From NCBI GenBank assembly GCA_947626175.1, contig CANQRE010000036.1, forward strand, positions 1-7,903: a stretch of DNA of 7,903 nt. Reading direction: 5' to 3'. Positions within the stretch are counted from its first letter, which is position 1, and each line of letters opens with the position of its first letter. Below the pieces are notes generated by a model. That model was not told the origin of the DNA and searched no databases. It worked only from the letters and a program-made list of their open reading frames with translations. The position numbers and the translations under genes are program-made. Positions 6,915-7,903 of the stretch are shown here, in pieces. Source of the stretch: an uncultured Clostridia bacterium (lineage in GTDB: Bacteria; Bacillota; Clostridia; Christensenellales; UBA1242).

Positions 6915-7142
6915 ATGGATAAAGAAGAGAAGTTTTGTGAAGTTTTTAACAAAAAAGTTAAAGATTTTGATGAAAGTTGCTTTTGTTCTGCGAATTTTGC
7001 GGGCATGGAAACTTTGGATGCAAATTTGCATAAACTGCTATCGAAAGAGAATTTTTCTCTGCCCCAAGAAGTGCTTGACGAGCTAAGTGAGCTTGAAATG
7101 GCAGACTTATATGATTTTAAGAAGGAGTTATGGAAGACTTAA
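6915..7142 (+). CDS. Small acidic protein, candidate antitoxin partner of MazF
   Basis: A 75-residue protein of no family I recognise. It has 18 Asp/Glu against 10 Lys and no Arg (net about -8), three Cys (8, 22, 24, the last two as CFC), and a C-terminal stretch LPQEVLDELSELEMADLYDF (49-68) likely helical. It lacks the ribbon-helix-helix or SpoVT/AbrB domain that MazE-type antitoxins use to bind DNA. The ATG at 6915 has a good ribosome site (AAGAGGTGA, four bases before). Its end overlaps mazF by 13 nt, the classical position of an antitoxin. Antitoxin function is inferred from position, size and acidity only; a weak EMA match to the toxin-binding tail of Bacillus MazE (MEMAKINL) may be chance. 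DNA-binding regulation could be supplied instead by the divergent XRE protein. Confidence 0.75.
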   Translation: MDKEEKFCEVFNKKVKDFDESCFCSANFAGMETLDANLHKLLSKENFSLPQEVLDELSELEMADLYDFKKELWKT

Positions 7143-7489
7143 TCAAACGCGGCGAAATTTATATGGCTGATTTAAGTCCAGTTGTTGGAAGCGAGCAAGG
7201 TGGAGTTCGACCTGTGCTTATCATTCAAAACAACGTGGGCAATCGTTTTTCGCCAACCGTTATTGTTTCGGCAATCACAAGCAAGCTTGACAAAGCCAAG
7301 CTTCCAACCCATATTGAACTGCCAAGCGACAGATATCATCTCCCAAAAGACAGCGTTGCACTTTTGGAGCAAATTCGAACGCTTGACAAACGGCGTTTAC
7401 GCGAAAAGATAACGACACTTGAAGACAACAAGATGAAAGAAATAAACCGCGCAATTCTCATTTCACTCGGCTTTGCCGACAAAAATTAG
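7130..7489 (+). CDS. mazF: MazF/PemK-family endoribonuclease toxin (EndoA-like)
   Basis: A 119-residue sequence-specific mRNA interferase; the closest Bacillus homologue cuts at UACAU. It carries the family signature nearly unchanged: KRGEIYMADLSPVVGSEQGG (6-25), RPVLIIQN (27-34), GNRFSPTVIVSAIT (37-50), KAKLPTHIEL (55-64), DSVALLEQIRTLDKRRL (74-90) and a normal C-terminus. The catalytic Arg (27, in GGVRP) and Thr (50) are both present, so it should be active. The ATG at 7130 lies within the end of the preceding gene; GAAGGAG (7121-7127) is only two bases away, unusually close, but the next ATG (7162) would remove the conserved RGEIY start, so 7130 is kept. The very tight spacing plus overlap suggests toxin translation is low and coupled to the upstream gene. 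Cleavage specificity cannot be read from the sequence. Confidence 0.96.
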   Translation: MEDLIKRGEIYMADLSPVVGSEQGGVRPVLIIQNNVGNRFSPTVIVSAITSKLDKAKLPTHIELPSDRYHLPKDSVALLEQIRTLDKRRLREKITTLEDNKMKEINRAILISLGFADKN

Positions 7490-7509
7490 TCCAAAAGGGC
7501 TAATTTTTT
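7481..7509 (+). terminator. Intrinsic terminator of the mazF unit
   Basis: TTAGTCC (7486-7492), an AAAA loop and GGGCTAA (7497-7503) form a 7-bp stem with one G-U pair, followed by six T (7504-7509). The upstream A run can extend the stem against the T run. The left arm contains the mazF TAG stop codon. Confidence 0.8.
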
Positions 7510-7519
7510 GTTTAAACTG

Positions 7520-7548
7520 TTGATTTTTTTGTTTTTTTTTGCTAAAAT
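7520..7548 (+). promoter_or_regulatory. Promoter of tRNA-Glu
   Basis: TTGATT (7520-7525), a 17-nt spacer and TAAAAT (7543-7548) with TG one base before the -10 (TGCTAAAAT). The start would fall near 7555, leaving a short 5' leader for RNase P to remove before the mature tRNA at 7562. Confidence 0.7.
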
Positions 7549-7561
7549 TATTCTCGCTTAA

Positions 7562-7636
7562 GGCCTCCTGGTCAATCGGTTAAGACGCCGCCCTCTCACG
7601 GCGGAATGAGGGGTTCGACTCCCCTGGAGGCTACCA
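7562..7636 (+). tRNA. tRNA-Glu, anticodon CTC
   Basis: A full cloverleaf is visible: acceptor arm GGCCTCC (7562-7568) with GGAGGCT (7626-7632), D arm with the GG pair of the loop, anticodon stem CCGCC/GGCGG (7588-7592, 7600-7604) with loop CTCTCAC, T arm AGGGG-TTCGACT-CCCCT (7609-7625), discriminator A7633 and encoded CCA (7634-7636). The anticodon 7595-7597 is CTC, reading GAG. The body closely resembles Bacillus tRNA-Glu. The first acceptor pair is G1-U72, a wobble. It is a single tRNA with its own promoter, and the terminator begins directly after it. Confidence 0.96.
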
Positions 7637-7702
7637 GCGAAAAAACGGCACTCGAGCTCGGATTGCTGCCGCAATCACTCGGGTGTCGTTTGTTTTTTCG
7701 CT
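7636..7702 (+). terminator. Long intrinsic terminator after tRNA-Glu
   Basis: The hairpin starts at the last base of CCA. The tip is GATTGC/GCAATC (7661-7666, 7671-7676) with a TGCC loop. The main stem is AAACGGCACTCGAG (7643-7656) against CTCGGGTGTCGTTT (7678-7691) with two G-U pairs. The outer arms AGCGAAAAAAC (7636-7646) and GTTTTTTCGCT (7692-7702) are perfect 11-base complements. The run of six T at 7693-7698 supplies the U tract, and the opposing A run makes the element potentially bidirectional. Confidence 0.8.
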
Positions 7703-7833
7703 TTCGCACCAAACGCAAATCGCACTCCGTTGGCGTTTTTTCGCATTTTATTTTTTTATTTGCACTGAATGCTCGTTCCCGCCTTGTTGTTTTGTTTGCC
7801 TTGAGATAAAGACTGTGTTTTTTTAACTTTGGA
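7703..7833. other. Non-coding stretch between the terminator and the right-edge hairpin
   Basis: No convincing gene. GTTTTTTCGC of the terminator is repeated at 7735-7744, here preceded by a weak stem AAACGC/GCGTTT (7711-7716, 7733-7738) with a T run, possibly a second, weak terminator. The remainder is T-rich. Possible -35-like TTGAGA is at 7801-7806, without a convincing -10. Confidence 0.4.
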
Positions 7834-7880
7834 GTCTAACTTTTCTGGGGAAGCGCTTTGCGCGGCGGAAATAGTTAGAC
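7834..7880. other. Strong hairpin at the right edge, possible start of a structured RNA
   Basis: GTCTAACT (7834-7841) pairs perfectly with AGTTAGAC (7873-7880). TTTC (7842-7845) pairs with GAAA (7868-7871) after a single bulged T. Inside, GCGC-TTT-GCGC (7853-7863) forms a small second stem within an asymmetric loop. The GC-rich sequence from 7846 to the edge contrasts with the T-rich flank. There is no T run after the stem, so it is not a simple terminator. I do not recognise the RNA family; it continues, if real, beyond 7903. Confidence 0.4.
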
Positions 7881-7903
7881 GAACCCATCTGCCACGTTGC
7901 AAG

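Noticed and set aside
7606..7809. Plus-strand frame of 67 codons
   Set aside because: Starts inside the tRNA and reads through the terminator hairpin; no ribosome site.
7873..7880. GTTAGAC-like sequences in the edge hairpin resembling the TTAGA repeats of the XRE promoter
   Set aside because: The shared core is only about six bases and is explained by the hairpin; not enough to call another operator.
7756..7902. Minus-strand frame open from the right edge for 48 codons, ending at a TAA at 7756-7758
   Set aside because: Could be the end of a gene entering from the right, but it is short, its sequence is not recognisable, and it covers the strong hairpin at 7834-7880. More sequence to the right would decide.
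1..7903. CRISPR arrays, insertion sequences, phage genes, attachment sites
   Set aside because: No repeat-spacer pattern, transposase, integrase or tRNA-end duplication was found on either strand.

Overview
The window looks like a piece of an AT-rich Bacillota (Firmicutes) chromosome, most likely an uncultured Clostridia-type lineage. The evidence is the comEC-holA gene order, a MazF very close in sequence to Bacillus EndoA/NdoA, strong AGGAGG-type ribosome binding sites, TTG start codons, and a tRNA-Glu resembling Bacillus tRNA-Glu with an encoded CCA. No phage, transposon or CRISPR sequence was seen. The taxonomic placement is inference; no marker gene is decisive.

Layout, right to left on the minus strand: a small XRE repressor-type gene (6545-6751) is followed after 14 nt by comEC (4524-6530), which overlaps holA (3586-4527). 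Then come a patatin-like lipase (2745-3575) and a membrane-anchored ComEC-type metallo-beta-lactamase-fold protein (1669-2748) that overlaps the lipase gene. Overlaps and gaps of at most 14 nt suggest one operon of five genes. After a 54-nt gap with its own predicted promoter comes a second unit: a degenerate shikimate-kinase-like protein (1147-1614) overlapping a transketolase (1-1150) that runs off the left edge.

On the plus strand, diverging from the XRE gene, a 75-residue acidic protein of unrecognised family (6915-7142) overlaps a well-conserved MazF endoribonuclease (7130-7489), which ends in an intrinsic terminator. A tRNA-Glu(CTC) with its own promoter (7562-7636) and a long terminator hairpin follow. 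The last 200 bases hold no convincing gene but contain a strong hairpin at the right edge.

The most interesting points are as follows. (1) The MBL domain of ComEC appears to have lost its metal motif, while an intact ComEC-type MBL domain, predicted to face outside the cell, is encoded in the same operon: a possible split or division of labour in DNA uptake. (2) The MazF toxin is paired with a non-MazE-like small acidic protein, opposite an XRE gene whose promoter carries repeat-type operators; the XRE gene itself leads the comEC-holA operon. (3) A shikimate-kinase-fold protein with its P-loop missing is translationally coupled to transketolase, from a promoter that predicts a leaderless mRNA.
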